From NCBI RefSeq assembly GCF_014647975.1, contig NZ_BMQF01000002.1:744001-808000 (forward strand): DNA of 64,000 bases, in the 5' to 3' direction. Positions 24,945 through 33,782 of this stretch are shown piece after piece. Numbering within the stretch: the stretch's first letter is position 1; each line of letters begins with the position of its first letter. The stretch is from Streptomyces fumigatiscleroticus (GTDB lineage Bacteria > Actinomycetota > Actinomycetes > Streptomycetales > Streptomycetaceae). The notes beneath the pieces are model-generated. The model was given only the letters and a program-made list of their open reading frames with translations, searched no databases and was not told the DNA's origin. A program made the translations under genes and the position numbers.

Positions 24945-26237
24945 ATGTTGACGGCACGAAGGCGACTGGCGGCGACGGCGGTGGTCCTGGGCGGATCACT
25001 GCTCCTGACCTCCTGCGGGAACTCGGACAGCGGTTCCTCCGACGGCAGGACGCTCAGACTCTGGCACTACGAGGCCCCGAACAGCGCGATGGGCGAGGCC
25101 TGGAACGCGGCCGTCAAGGAGTTCGAGCGCACCCATCCGGGCGTCAAGGTGAAGTTCGAGGAGAAGGGCTTCGAGCAGATCCAGAAGACCGCCCCGATGG
25201 TGCTCAACTCTGGCGACGCGCCCGACCTCATGGAGTACAACAAGGGCAACGCGACGGCCGGCCTGCTCTCCAAGCAGGGACTGCTCACCGATCTGACCGA
25301 CGAGGCGGCCAAGCGCGGCTGGGAGAAGAAGATCGGCGCCGGTGTGCGCACGACCAGCAGATACGACGCCAACGGCGTGATGGGCTCCGGCCAGTGGTAC
25401 GGCGTGCCCAACTACGCCGAGTACACGATGGTCTTCTACAACAAGGACCTGTTCGCCAAGTACGGGATCGACGAGCCGAAGACGTTCGACGAGCTGACGG
25501 CCGCCATGGACCGGTTCACCGACGCGGGCGTCACCCCGCTGGCCAACGGAGGCGCCGAGTACCCGGCCCAGCAGTACCTGTACCAGCTGGCCCTGTCGAG
25601 GGCCGACCGCTCCTGGGTCGACGCCTACGAGCTGTACAAGGGCGAGACCGACTTCCACGACGCGGCCTGGACGTATGCCGCGGACACCTTCGCCGACTGG
25701 GTGAAGAAGGGCTACATCAGCGAGAAGTCCAGCAGTCTGAAGGCCGAGGACGCCGGTGTCTCCTTCATCAAGGGCCAGGCGCCGATCCTGTTCTCCGGCA
25801 GCTGGTGGTACGGCCGCTTCAGGGACGAGGTGAAGTTCGACTGGGGCACCTTCCTCTTCCCCGGCTCGGACCTCACCCTCGGCTCCGGCGGCAACCTGTG
25901 GGTGGTGCCCAAGGGCGCGAAGAACAAGGAGCTCGCCTACGACTTCATCGACATCACCATGTCGGAGAAGATCCAGAACATCCTCGGCAACAAGGGCGGC
26001 GTCCCGGTCGCGGCGGACCCCGGCGCCATCACCGACCCGCGGGCCAAGTCCCTGATCGAGAACTTCACCACCCTCTCGGACAGGGACGGCCTGGCCTTCT
26101 ACCCGGACTGGCCGGTCCCCGGCTTCTACGACGTCCTCGTCTCCGAGACCCAGAAGCTGATCACGGGCAGCACCGAACCCGACGACTACCTCAGCGCCCT
26201 CCAGGAGGCCTACGACAAGGGCGTCCCGCGGACATGA
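24945..26237 (+). CDS. Sugar ABC transporter substrate-binding lipoprotein (CUT1)
   Basis: A 430-aa solute-binding lipoprotein. A basic, hydrophobic signal ends in the lipobox LLTSC (lipidated Cys at about 24). The mature part is a family-1 extracellular binding fold (LRLWHYEAP, NSGDAPDLMEYN, YGVPNYAEYTMVFYNKDLF). It should capture an oligosaccharide outside the membrane and hand it to the two permeases that follow. The partner GH31 alpha-xylosidase points to an alpha-xylosyl sugar such as isoprimeverose or a xyloglucan fragment. The stop overlaps the next start as ATGA. No ATP-binding protein is encoded here. As in other streptomycete CUT1 systems a shared MsiK-type ATPase elsewhere probably serves it. 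Confidence 0.92.
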   Translation: MLTARRRLAATAVVLGGSLLLTSCGNSDSGSSDGRTLRLWHYEAPNSAMGEAWNAAVKEFERTHPGVKVKFEEKGFEQIQKTAPMVLNSGDAPDLMEYNKGNATAGLLSKQGLLTDLTDEAAKRGWEKKIGAGVRTTSRYDANGVMGSGQWYGVPNYAEYTMVFYNKDLFAKYGIDEPKTFDELTAAMDRFTDAGVTPLANGGAEYPAQQYLYQLALSRADRSWVDAYELYKGETDFHDAAWTYAADTFADWVKKGYISEKSSSLKAEDAGVSFIKGQAPILFSGSWWYGRFRDEVKFDWGTFLFPGSDLTLGSGGNLWVVPKGAKNKELAYDFIDITMSEKIQNILGNKGGVPVAADPGAITDPRAKSLIENFTTLSDRDGLAFYPDWPVPGFYDVLVSETQKLITGSTEPDDYLSALQEAYDKGVPRT

Positions 26238-27208
26238 CGGTCACCGTCGAACGCCACGGCGGGCCGACGGTCCGCAAGGACCACCGGCCCGACCGCCCGC
26301 ACTCCGGCGGCCCCCGTACCCCCTACGTCCTCTACCTCCTCCCCGGCGTCCTGGCCTTCCTCGCCGTGGTCGTCGTCCCGTTCCTGATGAACACGGGCGT
26401 CAGCTTCACCGACTGGCAGGGCGTGGGCAGCCCGAAGTGGTCCGGGCTCGCCAACTACCGGGAGCTGGTGGACGACGACGAGTTCTGGGCGTCGTTCCGG
26501 CACAGCCTGTTCATGGTCGTGGCGATGGCGGTCGTACCGACCGCGCTCGGGCTGGTCCTGGCCGCCGCGCTGTTCGACTACATCGGCAAGCACTTCGGCG
26601 GCAGGATCGCCGCCGTGCTGCGGGCCTGCTTCTACCTTCCGCAGGTGCTGCCGGTCGCGGTCGCCGGGATCGTCTGGAGCTGGATCCTCGCCCCCGACAA
26701 CGGCTCCCTCAACGAACTGCTGAAGGCGGCCGGCCTCGGCTCCTGGCAGCAGGACTGGCTGGGCGACCCCGACATCGCGCTGTACAGCGTGATGGGCGTG
26801 ATGGTGTGGGTGCAGCTCGGCTTCCCGCTGGTGGTCTTCATGGCGGGCCTCCAGCGGGTCGACCCGCAGCTGTACGAGGCGGCCGAGCTGGACGGCGCCG
26901 GCTGGTGGCGCCGCTTCCGGCACATCACGCTGCCGCAGATCCGCCCGGAGACCCAGGTCGTGCTGACCTGGTGCACGATCGCCGCGCTGAAGGTCTTCGG
27001 CGCCGTGTACGTGCTGACCAAGGGCGGCCCCGGCGGCGCGACCGACGTCCCCTCCTACTTCTCCTTCGCCACCTTCTTCGAGAAGACCCAGGTCGGCTAC
27101 GGCGCCGCGATATCCACCGTGCTGACCGCGATCATCCTCGTTCTCTCGCTGGTCGGGCTCCGGCTCCAGACGCGCGCCGAGGACGCCGAGGAGGGGATCC
27201 GCTCATGA
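26234..27208 (+). CDS. Sugar ABC transporter permease (MalF type)
   Basis: A 324-aa inner-membrane permease with six hydrophobic segments after a 30-residue cytoplasmic leader. The ABC-docking loop EAAELDGAGWWRRFRHITLPQIRP lies at about 215-240. Its start overlaps the binding-protein stop by four bases and its stop overlaps the next permease start by four bases, so the transporter subunits are co-translated. Confidence 0.94.
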   Translation: MTVTVERHGGPTVRKDHRPDRPHSGGPRTPYVLYLLPGVLAFLAVVVVPFLMNTGVSFTDWQGVGSPKWSGLANYRELVDDDEFWASFRHSLFMVVAMAVVPTALGLVLAAALFDYIGKHFGGRIAAVLRACFYLPQVLPVAVAGIVWSWILAPDNGSLNELLKAAGLGSWQQDWLGDPDIALYSVMGVMVWVQLGFPLVVFMAGLQRVDPQLYEAAELDGAGWWRRFRHITLPQIRPETQVVLTWCTIAALKVFGAVYVLTKGGPGGATDVPSYFSFATFFEKTQVGYGAAISTVLTAIILVLSLVGLRLQTRAEDAEEGIRS

Positions 27209-28029
27209 CCACCGCCCTGCGCCGCTGGCCGGTGCTCGTGGCCCTGTGCATCGCGGCCCTGTTCATGGTGGTGCCGTTCCTGATCGTGGCCGTCAACGCG
27301 GTGAAGTCACCGGCCGAGTACTCCGCGAACGGCCCCCTCAGCCTGCCCGACGGCTTCTACACGGACGGCATCACCAGCTTCTGGGAGCGCGTGGACTACG
27401 GGCAGAAGCTGGTCAACTCGCTGCTGATCAGCAGTGCCGTCGCCGTCCTCGGCGTGGCCCTGTCGGTCCTCAACGCCTACGCGATCGGCATCGGCCGGAT
27501 CAAGGGCCGCACCTGGGTGCTGGCCTTCTTCGTCCTCGCCAACATGCTGCCGCAGGAGGCGCTGGTCTACCCGGTCTACTACCTGAGCAAGGAGGCCGGG
27601 CTGTACGACACCCGGCTCAGCGTGATCATCGTGTTCACGGTGCTCCAGGCGGCCTTCGGGACGTATCTGCTCTCCTCCGTGCTGGGGCACTTCCCCCGCG
27701 AGGTGATCGAGGCCGCCCGGATCGACGGCGCGAACAGCTGGCAGGTGCTGTGGCGGATCGTGGTCCCGATCAGCCGGCCGACCCTGGGCGTCCTGCTGGT
27801 CTTCTTCTTCGTCTGGACGTGGAACGAGTTCCTGCTGCCGCTGGTGATGCTGGTCTCCAACGACAACCAGACCGTCTCCGTAGCCCTCGGCGTCCTCCAG
27901 GGACAGCGGCTGATGGACGCCACGATGACCAACGCCGCCGCCCTGCTGGGCGTGCTGCCCGCGATCGTCTTCTTCCTCGTCTTCCAGCGGACCCTGACCC
28001 GCGGCATCGCCGTGGGCGCGGTCAGGTAA
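27205..28029 (+). CDS. Sugar ABC transporter permease (MalG type)
   Basis: A 274-aa second permease with six hydrophobic segments and the docking loop EAARIDGANSWQVLWRIVVPISRP. A short N-terminus before the first helix and a C-terminal GIAVGAVR are typical of MalG-type subunits. Its ATG sits inside the preceding stop (ATGA). The alpha-xylosidase gene follows after 12 bp. Confidence 0.94.
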   Translation: MTTALRRWPVLVALCIAALFMVVPFLIVAVNAVKSPAEYSANGPLSLPDGFYTDGITSFWERVDYGQKLVNSLLISSAVAVLGVALSVLNAYAIGIGRIKGRTWVLAFFVLANMLPQEALVYPVYYLSKEAGLYDTRLSVIIVFTVLQAAFGTYLLSSVLGHFPREVIEAARIDGANSWQVLWRIVVPISRPTLGVLLVFFFVWTWNEFLLPLVMLVSNDNQTVSVALGVLQGQRLMDATMTNAAALLGVLPAIVFFLVFQRTLTRGIAVGAVR

Positions 28030-28041
28030 AGGGGTGGGTGC

Positions 28042-30306
28042 GTGAAGTTCACCGACGGCTACTGGCTGCTGCGCGAGGGCGTGACCGCCGCCCACCCGGT
28101 CCAGGTCCTCGACGTCACGGAGCAGGACGGCACGCTGGAGATCCACGCGCCGACCCAGCCGATCCGCCACCGCGGCGACCTGCTGAAAGGACCGGTCGTG
28201 ACGATCAGCGCGCACGCCCCGATGCCGGACGTCATCGGTGTCACCCTCACCCACTTCGAGGGCGAACAGCCCCCCGGCCCCCGGTTCGAGCTGACGGGCG
28301 AGGAGTGCACTCCCCAGATCTCCTACGACGACGAGCACGCCACCCTCACCTCCGGCACGCTGTCGGTCCGGGTGGCCCGCACCGGCTCCTGGCAGGTCGA
28401 CTTCCTCGCCCACGGCCGCACCCTGACCCGCAGCGGCCCGCGGAGCATGGGCATCATGCGGGACGCCTCCGGCGCGCACCATCTGCGCGAACAGCTCGAC
28501 CTGGGCGTCGGCACCTCCGTCTACGGCCTGGGCGAACGCTTCGGCCCACTCGTGAAGAACGGCCAGGTCGTCGACGTCTGGAACGCGGACGGCGGCACCG
28601 CCACCGAGCAGGCCTACAAGAACGTCCCCTTCTATCTGACCGACGCGGGCTACGGCGTCTTCGTCGACCACCCGGGCAAGGTCTCCTTCGAGGTCGCCTC
28701 GGAGGTGGTGTCCCGGGCCCAGTTCAGCGCGGAGACCCAGCAGCTGACGTACTACGTCATCCACGGCCCGAGCCCGAAGGAGATCCTGCGCAAGTACACG
28801 GCCCTCACCGGCCGCCCTGCCCTGCCGCCCGCCTGGTCCTTCGGCCTGTGGCTGTCGACGTCGTTCACCACGTCGTACGACGAGGAGACCGTCACCTCCT
28901 TCATCGACGGCATGCGGGAGCGCGACCTGCCGCTGTCGGTCTTCCACTTCGACTGCTTCTGGATGCGCGAGTTCCAGTGGTGCGACTTCCGGTGGGACCC
29001 GCGTGTCTTCCCCGACCCGGAGGGCATGCTGGCCCGGCTGAAGGCGCGCGGCCTGCACGTCTGCGTGTGGATCAACCCTTATATCGCCCAGCGATCCCCG
29101 CTGTTCGCGGAAGGCCGGGCCCTCGGGCACCTGCTGAGACGGCCGGACGGCAGTGTGTGGCAGTGGGACCTGTGGCAGCCGGGCATGGCGCTGGTCGACT
29201 TCACCAGCCCGGCGGCCCGCGACTGGTACGCGGCCAAGCTGGAGAACCTGCTCGGGCAGGGCGTGGACTGCTTCAAGACCGACTTCGGCGAGCGGGTGCC
29301 GCTGGACGTGGCCTGGTCCGACGGCTCCGACCCGGAGCGCATGCACAACTACTACACGTATCTGTACAACCGCACCGTCTTCGACGTCCTGCGCAAGCAC
29401 CGGGGCGAGGAGGAGGCCGTCGTCTTCGCCCGCTCGGCGACGGTGGGCAGCCAGCGGTTCCCGGTGCACTGGGGCGGCGACTGCGAGGCGACGTACGCGT
29501 CGATGGCCGAGTCGCTGCGCGGCGGGCTCTCCCTGGGCCTGTCCGGCTTCGGCTACTGGAGCCACGACATCGGCGGCTTCGAGGGCACGCCGACACCGGC
29601 GCTGTTCAAACGCTGGCTGGCCTTCGGCCTGCTCTCCTCGCACAGCCGGCTGCACGGCAGCTCCTCCTACCGCGTGCCATGGCTGTTCGACGAGGAGTCG
29701 GTGGAGGTCACGCGGCACTTCACCCGGCTGAAGCTGCGCCTCATGCCCTACCTCTACGAGGCCGCGCGCACCGCTCACCGCGAGGGCGTGCCGGTGATGC
29801 GGGCGATGGTCCTGGAGTTCCCGGACGACCCGGGCTGCGCACATCTGGAGCGGCAGTACATGCTCGGTCCCGACCTGCTGGTCGCGCCGGTCTTCGACGA
29901 CGAGGGAGACGTCTCGTACTACGTCCCCGAGGGCACCTGGACCCACTTCCTGACCGGCCGGACGGTCACCGGTCCCCGCTGGGTGCGCGAACGCCACGGC
30001 TTCCTCAGTCTTCCCCTGCTGGTCAGGCCGGGAGCGGTGATCCCGGTGGGTGCGGTGGAGGACCGGCCCGACTACGACCACGCCGACGGGGTGACGCTGC
30101 GGGCGTACGGCCTGCGGCGCGGCGACCAGGTGACGGTGCCGGTCGGGGACGTCACCTTCACCGTCGTACGCGAGGGGAACACCCTGCGCGCGTCGTGCGG
30201 CGACCCGGCGAAGCCCTGGGCGCTGGCCCGCGGCGACCGGACGGCACGGGCCGCGGCGGGCACCGGGTTCCTGACGATGGAGTCGGACACCGTGGAGCAG
30301 GGCTGA
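28042..30306 (+). CDS. yicI: GH31 alpha-xylosidase
   Basis: A 754-aa cytoplasmic glycoside hydrolase (no signal peptide) that removes alpha-xylosyl residues from imported oligosaccharides. It follows the YicI pattern closely. An N-terminal beta domain leads to the (beta/alpha)8 barrel. The nucleophile Asp is at residue 414 in KTDFGERVP, and the acid/base Asp at 480 in HWGGDCEATYASMAESLRGG. These positions are within two of E. coli YicI as I recall them (416 and 482). The Trp/Phe-rich substrate block WSFGLWLSTSFTT is also present. The start is a GTG preceded by GGGGTGGG. Sitting between the permeases and the LacI gene, it defines the pathway as alpha-xyloside utilisation. Alpha-glucosidase activity is less likely because of the FKTDFGE context. 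Confidence 0.93.
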   Translation: MKFTDGYWLLREGVTAAHPVQVLDVTEQDGTLEIHAPTQPIRHRGDLLKGPVVTISAHAPMPDVIGVTLTHFEGEQPPGPRFELTGEECTPQISYDDEHATLTSGTLSVRVARTGSWQVDFLAHGRTLTRSGPRSMGIMRDASGAHHLREQLDLGVGTSVYGLGERFGPLVKNGQVVDVWNADGGTATEQAYKNVPFYLTDAGYGVFVDHPGKVSFEVASEVVSRAQFSAETQQLTYYVIHGPSPKEILRKYTALTGRPALPPAWSFGLWLSTSFTTSYDEETVTSFIDGMRERDLPLSVFHFDCFWMREFQWCDFRWDPRVFPDPEGMLARLKARGLHVCVWINPYIAQRSPLFAEGRALGHLLRRPDGSVWQWDLWQPGMALVDFTSPAARDWYAAKLENLLGQGVDCFKTDFGERVPLDVAWSDGSDPERMHNYYTYLYNRTVFDVLRKHRGEEEAVVFARSATVGSQRFPVHWGGDCEATYASMAESLRGGLSLGLSGFGYWSHDIGGFEGTPTPALFKRWLAFGLLSSHSRLHGSSSYRVPWLFDEESVEVTRHFTRLKLRLMPYLYEAARTAHREGVPVMRAMVLEFPDDPGCAHLERQYMLGPDLLVAPVFDDEGDVSYYVPEGTWTHFLTGRTVTGPRWVRERHGFLSLPLLVRPGAVIPVGAVEDRPDYDHADGVTLRAYGLRRGDQVTVPVGDVTFTVVREGNTLRASCGDPAKPWALARGDRTARAAAGTGFLTMESDTVEQG

Positions 30307-30308
30307 CG

Positions 30309-31325
30309 ATGGTCGGAATCACCGATGTGGCACGGCGCGCCGGGGTCTCCCCCAGCACCGTCTCCTACGCGCTCAGCGGCAAGCGCCCGATCTCGAAGGA
30401 GACCCGGCAGCGCGTGGAGGCGGCCATCCGTGAGCTGGGCTACCGCCCGCACGCGGGCGCGCGGGCACTGGCCAGCAGCAAGTCCAACGTACTGGCGCTG
30501 GTGGTGCCGCTGCGGGCCGGCATCCATGTGCCGGTGGTGATGCAGTTCGCGGTGTCCGTGGTGACCGCCGCCCGCCGCCACGACCACGACGTGCTGCTGC
30601 TCACCCAGGAGGAGGGCGAGGAGGGGCTGCGCCGGGTCGCGGAGACGGCGCTGGTGGACGCGCTGGTCGTGATGGACGTACAGCTGCACGACCCCCGGCT
30701 GCCCCTGCTGCGGAATCTGGACCGGCCCTCGGTCCTGATCGGCTTCCCCGCCGAGCCGTCCGGCCTGACCTGCATCGACCTGGACTTCCGGGCGGCGGGC
30801 GAGGCGTGCGTGGACCATCTGGCGCGGCTCGGGCACCGGGTGGTCGCGCTGGTCGGCTCGCCGCCGGAGGTGTACGTCCGGCAGACCGCGTTCGCCCAGC
30901 GGGTGGTGCAGGGCTTCACGGCCGCCGCCGACCGCGCCGGGCTCTCCTGCCGTGTGCACCCGTGCGAGGCCGCACCCGGCGCCGCCCGCGCGATCGCCGA
31001 ACGGCTGCTGCGCGAGCAGCCCGCCCTGACCGGCGTCGTCGTCCACAACGAGCCGCTGCTGGAGCCGCTGATCGACGCCTTCGAGCAGCTCGGCCTGCGG
31101 GTCCCCGGCGATCTCTCGGTCACCGCGATCTGCCCGGACGAGCTGGCCGCATCGCTCCGCGTCCCCGTCACCTCCGTCGCCATCCCGTCCGCCGAGGTGG
31201 GCGAGCGGGCGGTGGAACTGCTGATGGCGAAGCTGGACGGCGGCGGCACGGACGTTCCCGAGGCCACGCTGCTGCCGCCCCGGCTGACGGAACGGGCGAG
31301 CACGGCACCGAGGGATGCGCCCTGA
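30309..31325 (+). CDS. LacI-family repressor of the alpha-xyloside operon
   Basis: A 338-aa LacI/GalR regulator. The HTH (about 2-50; ITDVARRAGVSPSTVSYALSGKRPIS, with the hinge helix ARALASSKSN) and the periplasmic-binding-like sensor domain (about 60-330) are complete. It starts 2 bp after the alpha-xylosidase stop, so it is co-transcribed. It most likely binds the two palindromes before the binding-protein gene and releases them when an alpha-xyloside product accumulates. Confidence 0.93.
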   Translation: MVGITDVARRAGVSPSTVSYALSGKRPISKETRQRVEAAIRELGYRPHAGARALASSKSNVLALVVPLRAGIHVPVVMQFAVSVVTAARRHDHDVLLLTQEEGEEGLRRVAETALVDALVVMDVQLHDPRLPLLRNLDRPSVLIGFPAEPSGLTCIDLDFRAAGEACVDHLARLGHRVVALVGSPPEVYVRQTAFAQRVVQGFTAAADRAGLSCRVHPCEAAPGAARAIAERLLREQPALTGVVVHNEPLLEPLIDAFEQLGLRVPGDLSVTAICPDELAASLRVPVTSVAIPSAEVGERAVELLMAKLDGGGTDVPEATLLPPRLTERASTAPRDAP

Positions 31326-31345
31326 GGGCCGGGAGACGACGACAA

Positions 31346-31374
31346 AGGCCCCGTCGCTCGCGGCGACGGGGCCT
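31346..31374. terminator. Bidirectional terminator between the lacI-type gene and ssrA
   Basis: Perfect 12-bp stem (31346-31357 with 31363-31374) and a 5-nt loop, between a plus-strand operon and the minus-strand tmRNA gene. Confidence 0.88.
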
Positions 31375-31408
31375 CTGCCCACATGGGGTGTGCCCCGTGA
31401 GGGGCGAG

Positions 31409-31805
31409 TGGAGATGGCGGGAATCGAACCCGCGTCCAACGGTGCGGAACCAGGGCTTCTCCGTGTGCAGTCCGCTGCGCTTTTCTCGGCCCCGGAGATC
31501 ACGCGGACAAGTCTCCGACGGGCTCAGTCACTGTGTGGTTTCCCTCTTCACCCCGTGACCGGGATCAAGGTTTAGTTCCCTAGCTGATGCCAGGATCCGG
31601 GTCGGGAACAGCCCCGGGCTGACACTCCCTTATAGGAGGCTCGCGGTCGCTACCTGAGATCAGGCAGCGAGGGCGAAGGCCTGCTGGGAGGAATCGCGCT
31701 TGGTAGTGGCGATTATTTTTTTCGGCCTGTGGTTTACGAGATCATGGCCGCTTCCTCGACACGCTTCCCCTGCTTCGACAACCGCTGTCGAAACCGATCA
31801 TCCCC
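31409..31805 (-). ncRNA. ssrA: Transfer-messenger RNA (tmRNA)
   Basis: Rescues stalled ribosomes together with SmpB. The 5' end GGGGATGATCGGTTTCGAC (from 31805) pairs in a 7-bp acceptor stem with the 3' CATCTCC. The T-arm GGTTCGATTCCCGCC is intact. The tag frame runs from 31711 down to the stop at 31661 and encodes ATTKRDSSQQAFALAA, preceded by an A-rich stretch before the resume codon. The 3' CCA is not encoded. A T/A-rich -10-like element (GATAAAT) lies about 10 bases upstream of the 5' end. The smpB gene is the next gene upstream on the same strand. Confidence 0.96.
31661..31711 (-). other. tmRNA proteolysis-tag reading frame
   Basis: Sixteen codons plus TGA inside ssrA. The resume codon is GCC at 31709-31711. 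The tag ends in LAA, the usual signal for Clp proteases. Confidence 0.92.
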
Positions 31806-32003
31806 ATGTTGATTTATCAAAGTCGGACTCGTCGTCCGCGCCCCTCGCGAGGAGGGGACTCGCACCCGCGTGTGGTGCGGATGCCATCGTACGTGACCAA
31901 CGCACGTCCGTGCCAGCGTATTCCCGGGCGTCGCCCGCGCGCCGGCACCGGGGTCAACGCGCTCCGCGGCCCGGGCATTCCCGGTCCGGGGAACGGGAAC
32001 GGC

Positions 32004-32483
32004 TCAGGCCCGCTGCCGCCGCCGGGCCGCCGCCACCGCGCGGTCCGCCTCGCGCCGGTCCTGCTTCTCGCGCAGCGTCTGCCGCTTGTCGTACTCCTTC
32101 TTGCCCTTTGCCAGCGCGATCTCCACCTTGGCGCGGCCGTCCTTGAAGTACAGGGCCAGCGGCACGATCGTGTGACCGGTCTCCTGGGACTTGGCGTCCA
32201 GCTTCTCGATCTCCGCGCGGTGCAGCAGCAGCTTGCGCTTGCGGCGGGCGCTGTGGTTGGTCCAGGTGCCCTGGCTGTACTCCGGCACGTGCACGTTGTG
32301 CAGCCACGCCTCGTGCCCGTCCATCTGCACGAAGCCGTCGACCAGCGACGCCCGCCCCTGGCGCAGCGACTTCACCTCGGTCCCGGTCAGGACCAGCCCG
32401 GCCTCGTAGGTGTCGAGGATGAGGTAGTCATGACGCGCCTTCTTGTTCTGCGCGATCAGCTTGCGCCCTTTTTCCTTAGCCAT
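32004..32483 (-). CDS. smpB: SsrA-binding protein
   Basis: A 159-aa RNA-binding protein that delivers tmRNA to stalled ribosomes. The conserved beta-barrel ([42 protein letters not shown]) and the basic C-terminal helix ([21 protein letters not shown]) are complete. The ATG at 32483 gives the usual MAKEKGRK start. The next gene downstream on the same strand is ssrA, as in most streptomycetes. The 198-bp gap between them holds the ssrA promoter. Confidence 0.97.
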   Translation of the reverse strand: MAKEKGRKLIAQNKKARHDYLILDTYEAGLVLTGTEVKSLRQGRASLVDGFVQMDGHEAWLHNVHVPEYSQGTWTNHSARRKRKLLLHRAEIEKLDAKSQETGHTIVPLALYFKDGRAKVEIALAKGKKEYDKRQTLREKQDRREADRAVAAARRRQRA

Positions 32484-32535
32484 AGTGCCGACCATTTTGG
32501 CACCAGGCAGGGGGTGGGCGGAAAGCCGATTGTTC

Positions 32536-33714
32536 TCAGGTGCCGGGCTGCCGGCCCAGACCGCTGAGCACGGTCTCCGCCCGCTGGAGCGCCTGCCGGC
32601 CGACCTCGAGGTCGGGGGTGATGCCCGCGCCGTCGACGCCGCGGCCGGAGGGGGTGCGGTAGTGGCCGACGGTCAGCTCGGCGACGGAGCCGTCGGGCAG
32701 CCGGCTCGGCATCTGGACGGACCCCTTGCCGAAGGTGCGGGAGCCCACGACGACCGCCCGCCCGCGGTCCTGGAGCGCGCCGGTGAGCAGCTCGGCCGCG
32801 CTCATCGTGCCGCCGTCGACGAGCGCGACCAGGGGTCTGTCGGTGTCGCCGCCGGGCTCGGCGAGCAGGGCACGCTGGTCGCCGTCGACGTCGTAGGTGG
32901 CGACCAGGCCGCCGTCGAGGAAGGCGGAGGCGGCGGTGACGGCCTCGGTGACCAGGCCGCCGGAGTTGCCGCGCAGGTCGAGGACGACCCCGGCGTCCTG
33001 CGGGGCCTGCCGTACGGCGGTGCGGACCCGGTCGCCGGTGCCCTTGGTGAAGGAGGCGATCTTGATGACGGTGACACCTCCGGGCAGGGTGCGCACGGTG
33101 ACGGAGTCGGTGGTCAGCCGGGCGCGCCGCAGGGTCCGCGTCCACGCGCGCGTGCCGCGCTCCAGGCCGAGCGTGACGGTGGTGCCGGCGGGCTCGTCCG
33201 TGGCGTCCCCGCGCAGCAGGGAGACGACCTCGGTGACGGGCCGCCCGTCGACCTTCCGCCCGTCGACGCTGCGCAGCCGGTCGCCCGCGCGGATCCCGGC
33301 GCCGGCCGCGGGCGAGTCCGTGCCGACCCGGGTCACCTCGATACGGCCGTCGCGCTCGCGCCGCGCCCACAGGCCGACGCCGGTGTACTGGCCGTCGAGG
33401 GTGTCCTGGAACTCCTCGTACTCGCCCTCGGAGTAGACGGCGCCCCAGCGGTCCCCGCTGCGGCTCACGGCGCGCTCGGCGGCCTCGGTGGGGGACTTCC
33501 CTTCGGCCATCGCCTCGGCGGCCGCTTCGGCGACGTCCTGGTGGTGTCCGGCGGGCGCGGCGGCGCGGACCGTGGTGTCCCGTGTGGCTTTCCGGTCGGG
33601 CTCGGGGAAGGAGCCCGTGGCCGCGCCGGCGACGAGCACGCTCGCGAAGACGAAGGTCAGGGCGGCCCCGCGGCGGATGCGGCGGGGCTGACAGAACAGG
33701 TCACGACCTGACAT
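32536..33714 (-). CDS. S41-family (CtpA-like) PDZ protease
   Basis: A 392-aa secreted or membrane-tethered serine protease. A basic N-terminus and one hydrophobic segment (about 17-33) act as signal or anchor. A helical region with [15 protein letters not shown] follows, then a PDZ domain (about 110-200) and an S41 catalytic domain. The nucleophile is Ser305 ([10 protein letters not shown]) and the Lys general base is Lys330 (RTFGKGSVQ). It probably trims envelope proteins. It lies between ftsX and smpB on the same strand, separated from ftsX by a hairpin. Confidence 0.93.
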   Translation of the reverse strand: MSGRDLFCQPRRIRRGAALTFVFASVLVAGAATGSFPEPDRKATRDTTVRAAAPAGHHQDVAEAAAEAMAEGKSPTEAAERAVSRSGDRWGAVYSEGEYEEFQDTLDGQYTGVGLWARRERDGRIEVTRVGTDSPAAGAGIRAGDRLRSVDGRKVDGRPVTEVVSLLRGDATDEPAGTTVTLGLERGTRAWTRTLRRARLTTDSVTVRTLPGGVTVIKIASFTKGTGDRVRTAVRQAPQDAGVVLDLRGNSGGLVTEAVTAASAFLDGGLVATYDVDGDQRALLAEPGGDTDRPLVALVDGGTMSAAELLTGALQDRGRAVVVGSRTFGKGSVQMPSRLPDGSVAELTVGHYRTPSGRGVDGAGITPDLEVGRQALQRAETVLSGLGRQPGT

Positions 33715-33739
33715 GCCGGTGAGTCTAGGACAACGCAAA

Positions 33740-33769
33740 GGGCCGTACGGCCGGTTGACCGTACGGCCC
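33740..33769 (-). terminator. Terminator of ftsEX
   Basis: Perfect 11-bp stem (33740-33750 with 33759-33769) and an 8-nt loop, followed on the minus strand by CTTTGCGTTG. It lies just past the ftsX stop. Confidence 0.8.
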
Positions 33770-33782
33770 CTCTTGGCGTGTG

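Noticed and set aside
27307..30081. 924-codon minus-strand frame opposite the permease and alpha-xylosidase
   Set aside because: Antisense shadow; the plus strand encodes intact enzymes with catalytic residues.
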